A stretch of 64,000 nt of DNA, taken from Portulaca oleracea. Its lineage: Eukaryota; Streptophyta; Magnoliopsida; Caryophyllales; Portulacaceae. Position 1 is the stretch's first letter. Every line of letters starts with the position of its first letter. The translations under genes and the position numbers were made by a program. Below the pieces are notes generated by a model. The model saw only the letters and a list, made by a program, of their open reading frames with translations, was not told where the DNA came from and searched no databases. Shown here one piece after another: positions 1-13,400 of the stretch. The stretch covers positions 13,307,968 to 13,371,967 of the forward strand of contig CM055875.1 of assembly GCA_029582165.1 (NCBI GenBank), in the 5' to 3' direction.

Positions 1-716
1 AGTCGCCTAGCTGTTCAAACCACCAAAAACTGGCCAATCCCCATCACCTGGTAGAACCACACGGGTTCCCATCGAACAGAAAGGATCCTAAAACAATTTC
101 TTTCTTGATCTATTCCAGACATCAAACTAAAAAAAATACAAAAAATAAAAACAGATTTATTTTCAAACAAGAGGAAGTGGACGAATAGGATAATAGATCC
201 CGAACTTTCCAAAAGATGGCCAAAATTAATATCAATCTGCGCCTCTAATGTTCATAATTTTGAGCAAAAAAAGAGATAGGTTGAGTCTCAGAGACGTTGA
301 TGATGATTGACGAAGAAGGCGTAGTAGTTTAATTTGAAGAGAGATGAAATATTCGAACATATATGTTTCAATGATGGTTAGGTGACAAGGTGATGGTTAG
401 TGAGAGAGAGAGAGTTAAAGAATAGACGGATGCTCAAAGAGATATATTAAAAAAAATCAAGGGTTGTGTGTTATGAGAACTAGCCCTTTTCTCTCATTTT
501 CATTTGCTTCGATTTTTTCTTCTAGACTTGGCCCACTTCTCTAAGTTTTTTTTTTTTTCTTTTTCTTCCTTTGAGTAAACACTTCTTCAAGCTAGTGCAT
601 GGAAATTTAGTAATTATTATGTTTTAGAAAGTATATGAATCTTTGTCATACTGCTTTTGACTTGCTCAATCGATGTCTTAGATAATCAATCAAAGCAGAT
701 CTAACCAATCATACCA
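1..716. other. Intergenic spacer, nothing recognised
   Basis: AT-rich spacer with short A/T runs and a short (GA)n stretch near 403-414. I see no open frame longer than about 65 codons, no splice-ordered coding signal and no recognisable repeat terminus. Confidence 0.5.
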
Positions 717-840
717 CATAATTAAAGGTCCCAATGTCAAAAGGGATGCAACAATACGAGCTATTCGTAGAAGTGGTATACTATTAAATTTCGTGTGAGA
801 CGTAACCTCTATGCTAGACCTCCTAAAAAAGACATGTAGA
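717..840 (+). pseudogene. rps11: Decayed fragment of plastid rps11 (C-terminal part)
   Basis: Translating from 721 gives an IKGP..KRDA.IRAIRRSGILL..FV string that matches the conserved C-terminal region of plastid ribosomal protein uS11, followed by DVT.M and a remnant of the PPKK tail (tagacctcctaaaaaa). An in-frame TGA follows FV, and about 14 bases just before the PPKK tail are missing, so it is not functional. Seen: the motif order and the stop. Known: uS11 ends in a basic PPKKRRV-like tail in plastids. Inferred: a nuclear insert of plastid DNA (NUPT), because it lies alone in nuclear repeat-rich sequence. A second piece of the same gene lies in inverse orientation at 3585-3743. Confidence 0.7.
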
Positions 841-3584
841 AATAAAAATTGAACAAATTTCAAGAGAATTAATGATTCAAAAATAGAATTAATATTTTAT
901 TATATTGCTATGGTTCGAGAATAAGAGTATCTACTAGAACACTGCAGTGGAAATGTCTTGAATCAAGAACAATTAGTATAACTGTCCTGCTAGCCCACTA
1001 GATCAACAAGTTTGGTGAGTGTTTACTGTGTAACATGGGAAAACATGACATTCATTTAGTAAATATTTTAATTTTTCTTTTTCTACTAAACCTACCATGT
1101 ATAACCTCTATTGAGTCTACCACTATCAAAATCAGTTTCAGAAACAATGTTATCCAACACCCCCGAAAATATAATACATTATTGTTTCAGGAGAAAGATT
1201 CAATACGCTACTGTCCAATGTCCCTAAAATACAACATATCAACGTCTGAAAACCCTATTTATATTGTACATTATCTTCATGTTAACTTAATCAAAATTAA
1301 TTTCACCGGATAGATGTACAAAAAACTACAGTGCGAATGGGCATAATTTTAGATTAAGGAACTCAAAACTTAATCTTGCCCTAGATAGAAAAGGGAGTTT
1401 TTCAGCTGATAAAGAAAAAAAAAAGTCAGGAGAAGTATAGCAGCAGGTCTTAATTATTACAAAATGAAAAAAGATCAGCAAAATTTAAAAATGAAACACC
1501 TAATGAGGAGAATTTGACAGCTAGAAGCTATTTCAATGGCACATCTATGGGTATCCCCTGTGAACAAAAGACATGAAAGAATGGATTTCTAATAATGTCA
1601 AAGTACATAGTAAGCAGTGGTGAGATTGGTATTCTTCATCAGTTTGGCAATGTGAAGGCATGGCATCATACATCATACAGCTGATGCTACCCATGATATC
1701 AGCAGCTACCACCAAATATGTTGTACCCCATCAGATATAACTGATCATCACCACAGCAGCATCCAATGCTTTGCAGCAGTCGAGCTCTGTGCCAAACCAC
1801 ATAAAACCAGACTCCGTCATTGACTACTGAAAATGATAATGTCCCTACTGATTAAGTTGGCTCAGGTTCTTTCGTTTGCTGTAAACTGACACCTTGATTG
1901 AGTCAACTACGCAATTCAGTGACACAGATCCAACAAGGATCTTTCATGTAACACAAGTTTAATAAATAACTAACAAAACATGATCATATGTCATTCGGCA
2001 AAGGGAATAAGGATTTCACATTAACATCATTATTCAAAAGGCTACCCAGATGAACTATTAAAAATATAAAGAAAAGACAAGGGATACAACCTCAATATTA
2101 TTAACCCAAGCAAACCATGTAGATGAAAGTAGAAAACTTCAACACGTCATTTAGTTCAAGTGGAAGGGGCATGACCTACAGAATTAAGAATATAGTTTCA
2201 GATTGGATTGCATAAACATCAGAACCCAATCTGAACAATGTTCAACATGGAAAATTCAGTCTGACATTCTAACTCTGATCCATCAGTCTGATATTCCACC
2301 CATACCCAATCTAGCCGGCCCTTTTATCTTCTTTTTGAGGCATTTTGCCCTTTTTTTTTCTGTTGAAACATACTTCAGGAGGCTCTGGGTGATTATCCAA
2401 GAGGCAACAACAACTTAGTACTTTTTTCCCGCATGAATTTTGTAAGAGGAAGAGGGCTAGTGACTTGAATTGATATCAAGAGAGTTTTAAATTTCCCCTC
2501 TATCCATTCCTTTTATTCATCTGACAGATCTCCTCCTATTGACTGTCCCGTATTAACAGTATTTAGGGAGATCTTAATGTAGGCAGTTTTACCCATATAA
2601 GCATCACTGCCTATAGAGAGACCACCTTCAATAGATCCACATACAAAGTTTCAAACTATACCAAAATATTTTCAAGTTTCGAACTTGTCGAACATACAAT
2701 TTTACAGATATCACGAGTTTCAATTCTTCAACAGAATCCCATCCCCATTACACTACAATATTAAGAAGTATGACAATCCTTGTTCATTTTTATAAGATAT
2801 TTGAATTTTATTACGTGCTCCATACTTCCTCTGCAGCATTTTGCGCTCCTGTAAAGAAACATTCTTTTTAAAGAAGCTAAAAGCTAGCCAACCAATAAAT
2901 AATTTGGACACTAATATGCAAGAATATTTGGTAGCATTACATTCAGTAACCGGACTGGTAGAGTATTATGAGACAATCAGCAAAAGTCCCAATTACAGAA
3001 GACACTGGTTCTGGGCTTCTATGGCCAAGGAACCAGCAAAAGCTCAAGCAAGAAATCCTATGAAAATACCAAAAGATAGAAGAAGCTTTATGTCTATGCA
3101 TAATCAAATACATAAAGTACAGCCATAAAATGACCATATCTTGGAATGAGAGCAATGATTATTTCTAAAACTACAAATGATGAATAGCATATGTGGAATG
3201 GTTAGATTCATTATGCTGTGAGATGCCACAATTTTCGGGTTCAGCTTCAACTGGGATGGAAAAGCTGGATTCTACTTATTTGTTAGACAAACTTTGTTAT
3301 CAATGTTCGAATTGAGTTTAAAGTTTTGACTAATTTAAAATCCAAACAAAAATCTTTGATTCCTTTTCTAGGTCGACTACCAGATCCGCTGGTCTGCAAT
3401 ATTTACCCTAGCCCACAAGCCCAAATCCTCAGCGCGGAATATAATCCCAACGTATTCTATGACTCAGATATAGTAAATCAAGAGAGTGGTAAGACCTTTG
3501 CAGAGTTCCCCAACAGCATAGAGCTTGGGAAGGCGGACTTGGTCAAGATCCGAACAACAAAGAGCACTCAACTACTAGTGACGT
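841..3584. other. Spacer between two rps11 fragments, nothing recognised
   Basis: Several unsupported short ORFs (for example 2841-3128 and 3326-3613, both plus strand) have no motif I recognise and no codon or splice support. The stretch may be old plastid-flanking or degenerate repeat sequence, but nothing in it can be named. Confidence 0.4.
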
Positions 3585-3743
3585 ACTTAATAGTATACCA
3601 CTTCTACAAATAGCACGTACTTAATTATGACTTCTGCTCGTTGCATACCTTGCTCTACCACTGTACGAGTAGTGTTTCCCGCTGCGGTTTGAGCTGCAAA
3701 AGGTGATCCTCTTTTATTACCCCTAAATCCACAATAGTTCAAG
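3585..3743 (-). pseudogene. rps11: Decayed fragment of plastid rps11 (central part)
   Basis: On the minus strand the sequence encodes [17 protein letters not shown] followed by [12 protein letters not shown], the hallmark central region of plastid uS11, then IIK. It then jumps directly to a frame-broken RAIRRSGILL segment, so the GPGLGRDA region is missing. Its last 28 bases (3586-3613) are almost identical, as an inverted repeat, to 763-790 of the first fragment. Seen: motif order and deletion. Inferred: a second, inverted or rearranged part of one plastid insertion. Confidence 0.75.
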
Positions 3744-4439
3744 TCACACACTCCCATAATCCATTTAACTTTTTTTTATTTTCAGAGATTACCTTCAACT
3801 AGTGATATTATGCTAAATAACTAAATACAATACAATAATATTGTATTGTGGAATTGAAGGAAAATGTCCAAATAGATGGATTATTCCATACTTGTAGCAA
3901 TGAAATTCAGGACAAACATGACAATTGCCAAGGAAAAGATTTTGCCTTACAGAATTTATCCTCCAAAACTGATTGAACTTGAGTGACTACTATAAAGCCA
4001 CACACTGTTAAGCCTAAAGAGCATCTTTTAATTAAAGTCAGTGACGTGCAGTGACTAGGTAACTCTCGGGAAAATAGCACTTCTGTGTGGATAATTGGTG
4101 TCATCCGGATGTAGCATGAATTTAAATTCCAGCATTAGGATAATAGCTATTCCATTCAATCCGTTTGATTTCCGGGGCAATCAAAAGTTCAGGACTGAAG
4201 ATGCAAGATATCAACTTAGGCAATCATGTATAAGCTCATAGAGGTATTTCTTTGAACACTTTTCACAGGTCGAGCCATCTAAAGTACCAAACCACTTGCA
4301 CAAATGTTTCACAATCTTAAGGATTTCAGTTTGTGATTCAATTGTACACAGTGAAAAGAGACTTGTATGATGAATGGATGATTCATAAGTCGGTGAATGA
4401 TAGGTACCTCAGAAACAACCAGCAGATATCAAATCACAT

Positions 4440-7400
4440 CTAAGTTCGCAATGACTTTGATTGAACTTGAGTCTCAACTTCATTAAGGCAAGCTTGAAGA
4501 TTGCTGTACTCTTCAGTTTCAGAAAATGCACTAGCCTGCAAACCATATATTAAGTTTCTTTTTGCTGCCTTGGATGGAAATGTTTTCTTCTTCTGTTAAT
4601 GAAAATTGAGCTTTTTTTTTTTTTTTGGGGGGGGGGGGGGGTTGTCATTCCCATATTATTAGTTTTTCCTTTAACTGCATAAGAGCTGTCATCTTGCCTG
4701 TTTGATTGTGTTACGAAGGTGCATTTCAGCTGCGCGAAGCTCCCTAAGTCCTCCAGTTGAAGATGATATTTGTATGTATATCTTACATAGCTCCAAGGAT
4801 GAATTGGCATACTTTCTAAACCGAGCAATGTCTTTCCAAACCTCAGATCCCTGAAATATAATGAGAGTGGTGAGCAATGCAGAAAAATAATTAAAATAAA
4901 GCAAATCTATTGATACAGTCAGAAAGTAATCAAGGAGGCCGGGGGATAGGGAAGGAAGAACAGTGCAACACTGTCCAAGCTTTTCCACGCCCTAGGGGGA
5001 AAAAAAAAGAAAAGGAAAAAGATTAGCCTACAGAAAACCACATGCAAGAACACAGCCGACAACAAAGCCTATATCACAGGAGTACGTACTTCCAAAAGTA
5101 ATGTAAGCACACTACCATATCAGAAGTTGTCTGTATAATACACACAAGCACTCGCAGAAGTAAGCCTGTTCATGCTGAATAATATGATAGGTAGCTGAGT
5201 TGTCTTATGCTGAGTCTTGGAAAGCTGAATAATATGATAGGTAGCATATTGGTTCAAGTGGTAGAGATAAATGTTTGTGATTGCTCTTGATACCTGTAAA
5301 CTGATGTTTGAGGATGATAGGTAGCATATTGGTTCTATTATTTTAATCATTTAGCAACTGGGTTTTCTTTTCTTTTTTGATGTGTATTTACCGTCCTTAG
5401 TGTTGTACAGCTCCGATTCCTTTTCCTAATTTTTCTTTTTGTAAGATCTTTTTCCTAATTTATTCTTTCATTTTGGAGGGATGGAAATGTTTTTTCCAAT
5501 TCTATTGTGTATTTTCTGCTTTTCTTTTATTTTTTTTTGTGATAGTGTTTTTCATCTTCCATCCATTATCTATTTGATTCCTTTTTCTTTTGAATAAACA
5601 TTTAAATATTTACTTTATGCCTAATTTTGTGAAAAATAAGAAGGTTCTATTAGTGGTTTTTTAGTCAAAATCAATCAATAATACTTTTTAAGGTAATTAA
5701 AAGATATATTTTTAATATCATCTTTGATAATATTGTGCTTTGCATAAATTTATATATGCACAAGTGTTGAGATTGCACGATTTTGATTAGTTGATATGCT
5801 TGAATAGGCAATGAACTTAATGTGAATCAAACAGATTATAATCAAAATTGTAGCATTTAAGACATGTTCATGAAGAATTGCTTTAAACTTAAATTAATTT
5901 AATTTTTTTAAAATAAGAATATAAGAATCGACACCCCTATTAAATATTTTCTAGCTCCGCTCCAATATGTGTCTGTATGAAACCAGCATTCAGTATCTTG
6001 ATTATTGGGAGCTTAAATCATAGGTCTACAGTATTGTGCCTTAATTAAAATACAAGAGTACCAGAAGGAAATAAGAAGGTACGGAGATGCAACGATTAGA
6101 AAAGCTTTATGAATATTAGAAAATAAAGAAAACAACAAAAGATATTTCCGCATGGAAAACCATTCAGTCATCATGCGAACAATGAAATGATTAATGTTAT
6201 TTGTCTGACGTACTCCGAAACATAGTCACTAGGATTGCAGAACGCTTCAGGGGACGGGAAGGGGAAGGGGAACGCTGGACAATTTGGAATTTTTTTTGGA
6301 ACAAAATCAAATACTTTTGGATTGCTACTTGTAAATTTTAACCATTATTTTTCTTAGACTATTCTCCGCTTTATTGTAAATTAGTAAGATATTACAATTT
6401 ACCAAATGATTTAATATGTACTAGAAAACTTTATTAATTATATTAGTTTTAAGTTTGAGAGCGCAAGTTTAATAAAAGTTCGTTAAAAACAAGAAAAAGA
6501 GAAAAGGATGGTCATATAGGAAGTATTATGTTCACATCTGTCCAACGCAAACACTCCTAAAAAACAAATATGTGGCTACTTCCATCCTTTTTTTCTCTGA
6601 TTTTTTTTTTCATTTACTTATTAAACCACATTATAGTCAAACACGGTCAATTTTTTTCCACTCTTCCTCTCTGTCTCCTCTCATAAGCACACCCCTTCAT
6701 TCCAAAAGAAGGATTGACCACAGGGGTAGCGTTGCTGGTAACTATGATCCCAATTCCTAGCTCCATTGGTTGAATTGATAAAACAATTGGTCGATAATCG
6801 TTTGAACACTAATGTTAGATCCCTTAAGTTGGAAAAATGCATGTTTCTTATGAGGGCGTATGGTGATTTTTTGGGGACAGGAAGGAAGGGGGGGGGGGGG
6901 TTGGAGATCTGTACTCGTCGGGTAATGGGCATAGCTTAAGCTGACCTTTACTTTTAGCATCTGTAATTTTATTCATCACTTTATTCTTTCATGGTTAAGG
7001 TTATTAGCTTGGTTTGAAAATTTTGTTTTTACAGTTTAATGCATTGGGTTAAGAATAATTACAAGCTCAAAAAATATCAGAAGTTCAAAAGAGCAGCAAA
7101 ACACATTAATACAGCATGTGTTAGAAAAGTATTTCTTCGCAACATATGCAGCGGCAACAGGAAAGGGAACAAGGGTTGTTCCCCCAGATAATGCTTTTAT
7201 TATAAACCCCTAAAAGAGGTTCTTTACCATCAACGAAGGAGGAATCCCTATACAGGAAGCCCAGTGGATGGGCCAACTTGCTGATACATGAAAAGAAAAA
7301 GAAAGAAAATACTCAAAGGAGTAAAAGATAACAAATTAGCAGCGCCAGATCTTCATGTCTAACCAAAGTCAAAAGCAAACTCTCTCTAACACTAGATCAA

Positions 7401-10400
7401 TAAGTTCTCATTGTCTACCAACAATGTCACAATCTTTGTAATAATTATAAACAAGGCATTTTTGAGGTAGCATTGCTTCTAGTTACCAGCTAAGAGTTAC
7501 GTTGGAAAGCATAGGTGTACCTGATAGGATCTAACTTGCTTTAGTAGGGCCTCTGAAGCCATTACCAGGTCTCCCTTTAATTTATGCCATCGTGCATATA
7601 AGCCCCAAACATCACCATCTCCGATACTCCGAACAATCTGCCAGAAAAGAATTCCTCATTTTCATTTATCGTCTGACAACAAAGAGAAATAAACAGATAA
7701 ACAGCTCATTGTGAATGAAACCAGAGCAAGCAAAGCTCAAGAAAGTCCAACAACATAAATGACAATTTTTAAAGCATATGTCATGCCCCATGGATAAGCC
7801 AGAGTCCACTCAATATACTAGTTACACGGCCTAAAAGAGTAGATTTGTTGCAATTGATTTTGTCATCAATAAATGATGTGATCTACTGTCTTCTGCTCGT
7901 ACCCCTGTTGATTAAGCGAGCTAACTCCCTTATTACATCAAAGATACCTTTTGGTTTTGGAGGAGCAAATTCAAAATAGTAAAATGGGAAGGATCCATCT
8001 AAAAATGGTTAAGACCATTTTCTACAGTGAATTCAAAGTTGGGATTTTGTTTGGTTCTTCACTTCCGCCAGGCCTGTGAAAAGAGGTGGGGTCATATTTT
8101 GTTGTTACAAAGCAAAAATATGGGGTTCAACGCCAATTATCTTGCTTCAGGAATTCGGGTTCACATTTATAGAGTCCAAGAAGCAATTTTGTAGAGAAGA
8201 AAGTTCTGTACCATATACCTCTAAAGAACCCAGCCACCAGAACTACAAATGGCTTTGGCTAATGATGAATATGGTCCCATGCAGGACTAACCACAGGATT
8301 TCATCTTCATAAGTTCCATTTCAACAACTTTCACGAGGTCAACAGGTGGCGAAGCCCATGGTTTTTTGGGCTCGTGAAGGCTAGACCTAAAGTCATGTCA
8401 TTGGATGTCTCCAACAGCCGAATTTCCCAGTCTGCTGACGGTGATCATAATACTGAATTCTTCCATCAAGTGGCTAATAGTAGAAGAAATTTTAATACCA
8501 TCCAGGGCATTTCCGTCCACGGTGTCCCGTACTATGATGCATCATAGGCAAAGTGCCATTGTTCAGTTCTATGCTAATCTCTATCATGAGGAGGAGCCTT
8601 TCAAACCTTTTCTTAAGGGAATATCCTACGATTATATTAGCTCGGAGGATGGGGAAATTTTGGTTAGAGAGTTATCGGAGGAAGAAGCAAAGAGGGCAAT
8701 TGTTCAACTAGGGAATGAGAACACTCCAGGACACAATGGTTTTAACATTGCATTCTTTCATCATTTTTGGTGTACTGTGAAGGACGATATTATGGCCATT
8801 TTTCCAGACTTTCATGGCGATAGTGCTTTTGAGAAAAGTTTGAATGCTATTTTATCACCTTGATTCCCAAAATGAATGGCAACAAGAACTTTCAGCCAAT
8901 TAGCTTGGCGGGAAGTGTGTAAAATTCTTGCCAAAGTTCTAGCATGAAGGCTGCGGAAGGTGGAAGGTAAATTGGCTAGTTCCAACCAGCATGCTTTCAT
9001 TCAAGGGCGACAAATTCTAGATGCATATGTAATTGCTAATGAATGCATAGACGCCTACATCAAGTTTGGTCACCAAAGCCTTCTATGAAGCTCGATATCG
9101 AGAAGACATATATAATCATGTTTCTTGGAGCTTTCTCTTGGTCATTCTTGAAAAGATGGGCTTAACTCAAAAGTGGAGAAACTGGGTGTCATTTTGTATT
9201 TCCAAAGAAGCATAGACTCGTACACGAGACAAGGATACGAGACGACACGGACAAGGGGACACGCGATTTTTGAAAAAATTAAGGACACAACACGTTGTCC
9301 GACACGCACCCTAATTTTATATAGCACTTCTTAAAATATCAAATTATATTTTAAAAATGTTTGTTAATAAATACCTTTTCTCTAATGGTCTATGAATTGT
9401 AAAACTATATCTAAAACATACAATCTAATAAAATAATGGACAAGGGACAAAGTTATGTGACAGAGGAACAAAGGTATGTGTAAGATGATAACGCAACAAG
9501 CAAGAACAATGATGCATTGAAAAAAAGATATCAGAGCCGAGAATGTCTCTAGAGGTAGGCTAGCCGAAAATGTGATGCCTATCCAAGATTCAAAAGTGTC
9601 CGAAGGTTAGGATTCGCGTGTCCACCACAAGTCCTCCAAGTGTCGGAGGTTTATTTTGATAATTATTAGAGGACACATTTTTTCGCGTGTCTGACACGTG
9701 TCCAAGGAGCGTCCGAGAGTGTCGGTCTCGGATACGTGTCCAACACGGATACACGAGGCTGAAATTAGTGTTTGCGCTTCAGTATTTCCAGTGTGAGGTT
9801 TTCAATGCTTGAAGAAGCGTGCCGGGGCCACACCCCATGCATTTTTCACATTAAATCCCAACCCCGAACAAAAACCTGACCTTTTTGGCTTTTTTGTACT
9901 TTTTAACGAAGCGAGGGCGCAAAGCTCATGGGCTTTTTGCAAGCCTAAGTTGTTGCATCCTCTCGCCTCCAGACAAGTCTCCTTTTGTCCTCTTCTACTC
10001 TCCTCCTCCTTCCTCTTTCTCTTTCTAACTTCTCTCGCTAGCTTTCTCTGCCTTTTCTACTTCTTCCTCTTCTTAGGTCCTTTCTTCTCTTTTTTCTTCC
10101 TTGGTGGACTTATTTTTTGAATCACATCTCTATCTTCTTTTTTTGTTTATTAATACTCAAACTTCCTTTTCTATTTTTTCTGGGTTTCTAATGTTGCACC
10201 CCCCGTACAAAAAGCCCAAGCCCGTGCTTTAGAGCTCGCGCCCCAAGCCCCAAAAGCCTTTGCACTTTTTTGCGCTTCATGCTCTTTGTCACATAGGATT
10301 ACGACCGAATGATCCATTGTCACCAATCACCATCATTATTTATTTTTGTGATGGAGACCATTGGCAAATTGGTAAACACAGCTATCGAGTTGGGTAGCTT

Positions 10401-13400
10401 AGAAGGGTGTCTTATTAGAAATCCCACTAATAGAGAGTTCTTAGTCTACCATCTGCTTGTTGCTGATGATACCTTAGTTTTTTGTAAACTCAACTACAAC
10501 AGTTTGGGTTAGATACATTATTCTTCTCTTTGAATCTATGTCGGGGCCAAGTGTAGACCTCTAGAAATAATCACCCATTCCTGTAGGTGAGGTTCGTCAC
10601 GTTCAGCAGCTCGCCCGGTTTTTTTGGCTATGGAATGGGCCATATCCCTACTTATTATCTTGGTCTTCATCTAGGGCATCCTGTAAGAACCCAGCAGTGT
10701 GGGATCCCATAGTATAAAGGTTTAACAAGAGTTTCCCAGGTTAGAAATCTACGCTTTTATCTAGAGCACCTTCCGGAGTCTGACTATTGATTTCATGTAT
10801 CTTCATTAGGTCAATTGGGATGATATCTGTCGACCTAAATTGGATAAAGATCTAGGCATTAGACCAATGAGTGTGATGAATGATGATTTAGAGACCTAGA
10901 GGTTTGCAAAGGAGGATGAGGGGCTGTGGAAGAAATTGATCAGGCCTAAATACAAAAGATAGTGATTAGGGTTGGAGGAGCAAAAAGAGCTCTCATCCTC
11001 ATGGAGTGGCTTGTTGGAAGTCCATCTTGGCGAATAGTGACCGATTCAAATCCTTGGTGCATTTTGAGACAAAGAATGGGTCAAGGTTCCTCCTTTTGCA
11101 TCAAGTTTGGTGTGGCAATAGTCTTATAGAATAATTTCTAGTTCTTTATAGGTTGGCCAAAGGGAAGGGAGCAACAATTGAGCAAATTGCATCAAGAAAT
11201 GGTGACTACACCCATTCGGATTTAATTATTGCTAGGTCTCCGAATGATTGGGAAGAGGATATAGTTTGGCGGCCTTAGTGACGGAGAGGGGAGTTTTGCA
11301 CGAAGGCAATGACGGGATTGTCGGGCCATATGACTCTAAAGGGTCTTTTACTCTTACAAGTTATGTCAATACCCTTGTTGGTGACGACAATGGAGTGGAC
11401 TTCCTTACAAAGTCTATTTGGCATTCAATGCCCCCCCCCCCCCTCGAAAAAAAAAGCTTGCTTCTTTGCCTGGGCATCCACAAAGGGAAGATACAAACAC
11501 AGGATGTGCTGAAATGCAGAAATTTTAGTCGCTTAAGTAGACATTCTATGTGTTACAAGGAGGAAAGGTTTGTCGACCATTTGCTAGTCCATTGTTTGTG
11601 AGTTGTTTGCTTTGCAACCTCGCTTATTCGTTCATGGGGTTTCTTAGGTTCAAGCAAGTGGGGCGAATGTGTGTTGGTGACTTGGAAAAGGATGAAGAAC
11701 GGATGGTTTTGAGGTGTGTTGAATTTAGCTTCTTTGCCATTGGTGAGCCACCTGGAAGGAAAGAAATCGACAGATTTTTCAGGACAAATCTTTGTCAATT
11801 AATGATTTCAACCTCTATTTTTGGAAGATATTGTATAGGTGGATAGTGGTAATTAAGGATATCAGAAAATTTACTTTTTGGGGCTTCGTAGATAATAATA
11901 TGGTTCAAAATTCGAGGGCTTGAGTGTTTCTGTTATTGATTCTTTTGTAAATGGGTGACACTCCCTTACTGACTTTGTAATATATATTTGATTACTTATT
12001 AAAAAAACACTCCCCATTCCATCCTAGAAGTCAACAATAATCTACAAATAGCCACAACATCAAAGAAATCATTTCATCCTATAAGATCTAGTCACAGTCA
12101 AAATCTCATTGTAGATATTCTTGACTGGCCAATATATCACAGAATCTTATCATTTGGATAGATTGTGAGATGAGTTTTTTCCAGCTTCCCTATGAAAAAC
12201 ACCCAAAGTCACAACTTATGTTTTGCAGGAAAGGGGGCATCATCATTTGGGGCCGGTTACAACCAGTGTCTGTATCTCATTCACTCACACATTTTTTACT
12301 TTGTGGCTGTTATGAATCTAAATGCTTGTATGGCCTATAAAAATTGCAGGTAAATGGGAGTGGGTAATTGTTTACCCAAAGTTACCAAAAGTTTGCCAAA
12401 ATTTACACATTTATCAATACTTACTTTCTCCTTAAAAAGCAACTATTATAGTCAAAAGCATCACTTTTCTCAATACTTACCAAAACTTATCTTTATTTAC
12501 CAAAAGTTACCAAAATTTAACCTTCCATTTACCCACAAATTTTATAGGCAGATATACATTCAAACCAGTACAATGCTTAAAATGCCTAAATGAGCATTCT
12601 CACTACTTACAAATGCATTTGAGGGTGCATTCGCACTCTGTATTTCTATTCATTAATGTGAATGGACAAAAGATTAAACTTGGTAAACAGTGCCTTTATT
12701 TATTATTAATTTTTTTTTTTGTGGACTGTCATGCCTTTTCAAGTCCACTTTCTGGGGACCTACAGTTACAAAGAGGGTAGAACTACCTAAATGGAGAAAC
12801 ATATTTACTTGTTGCAGAGGACGATATAATTAACTTTCTCCTATGGTTTTATTACACAAAACCTTATTGGCAAAGTACCCTTTCTGTTTAGACCCACTAC
12901 TTCCCTAGTTCTCTTTGGCTTGAACAATCAAAACAACTTTGGGAAATAAAAGCCCTGTCAAGATTACCGTTATTGACAAGATTCAACAACCACCATATGT
13001 AGCAAGATTAAATCGGTGCTATGGTCTACAAGCACAAAGTCAAGCATAGGACATTTCAATGAGAAGTTGAAAACCATATGTGGATCAGTATTTTACCACG
13101 TTTAACAATTTTTTGGGCTCATCCAGCGACTACAATGGATCCCCAGAAAAGTGGTATAACATACAATGGGGTGGTCACTTAGAATCAATCATGTATATCT
13201 CTGCCCTTTTTCAACCTTGTCCACTACCAAAGCATTCAAATTGAAATTTAGATGTTACAGACAAATGAATATTTATTGGAGATAATTGGGAAAAGCTTAT
13301 GGAAAATAATATTTTAAAAAAAGTAATTGTGTCCCATAGCTGTATCTAATTTTAACATAAAGTTCCCATGTCCTATGTTTTCCTCGAATTTGAGTCATAA

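Larger units (their letters stand above)
8344..12006 (+). mobile_element. L1-type LINE remnant (reverse transcriptase plus zf-RVT), inactive
   Basis: In order along the plus strand: a GDHNTEFFHQVANSRR block, the RT start (IPKMNGNKNFQPISL), SNQHAFIQGRQILDA, NWVSFCIS and VRFSML split by an insertion, a GLRPNDPLSP-like block, the catalytic block LVADDTLVFC (an FADD-type box), then a C-terminal zinc-binding RT region with RHSMCYKEERFVDHLLVHC near 11540-11600. The 3' end has a GGGTGACACTCCC motif and an A-rich tail near 12000. Several stops and frameshifts make it inactive, and no ORF1 or endonuclease is visible, so it is 5' truncated. It lies antisense within a TTC27-like intron. Confidence 0.85.

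Noticed and set aside
3326..3613. 95-codon plus-strand ORF
   Set aside because: It overlaps the minus-strand rps11 fragment and has no motif or codon support.
9809..10120. 103-codon Phe/Leu-rich ORF
   Set aside because: Pyrimidine-rich insert sequence, no signal or domain; part of the 9811-10280 insertion.
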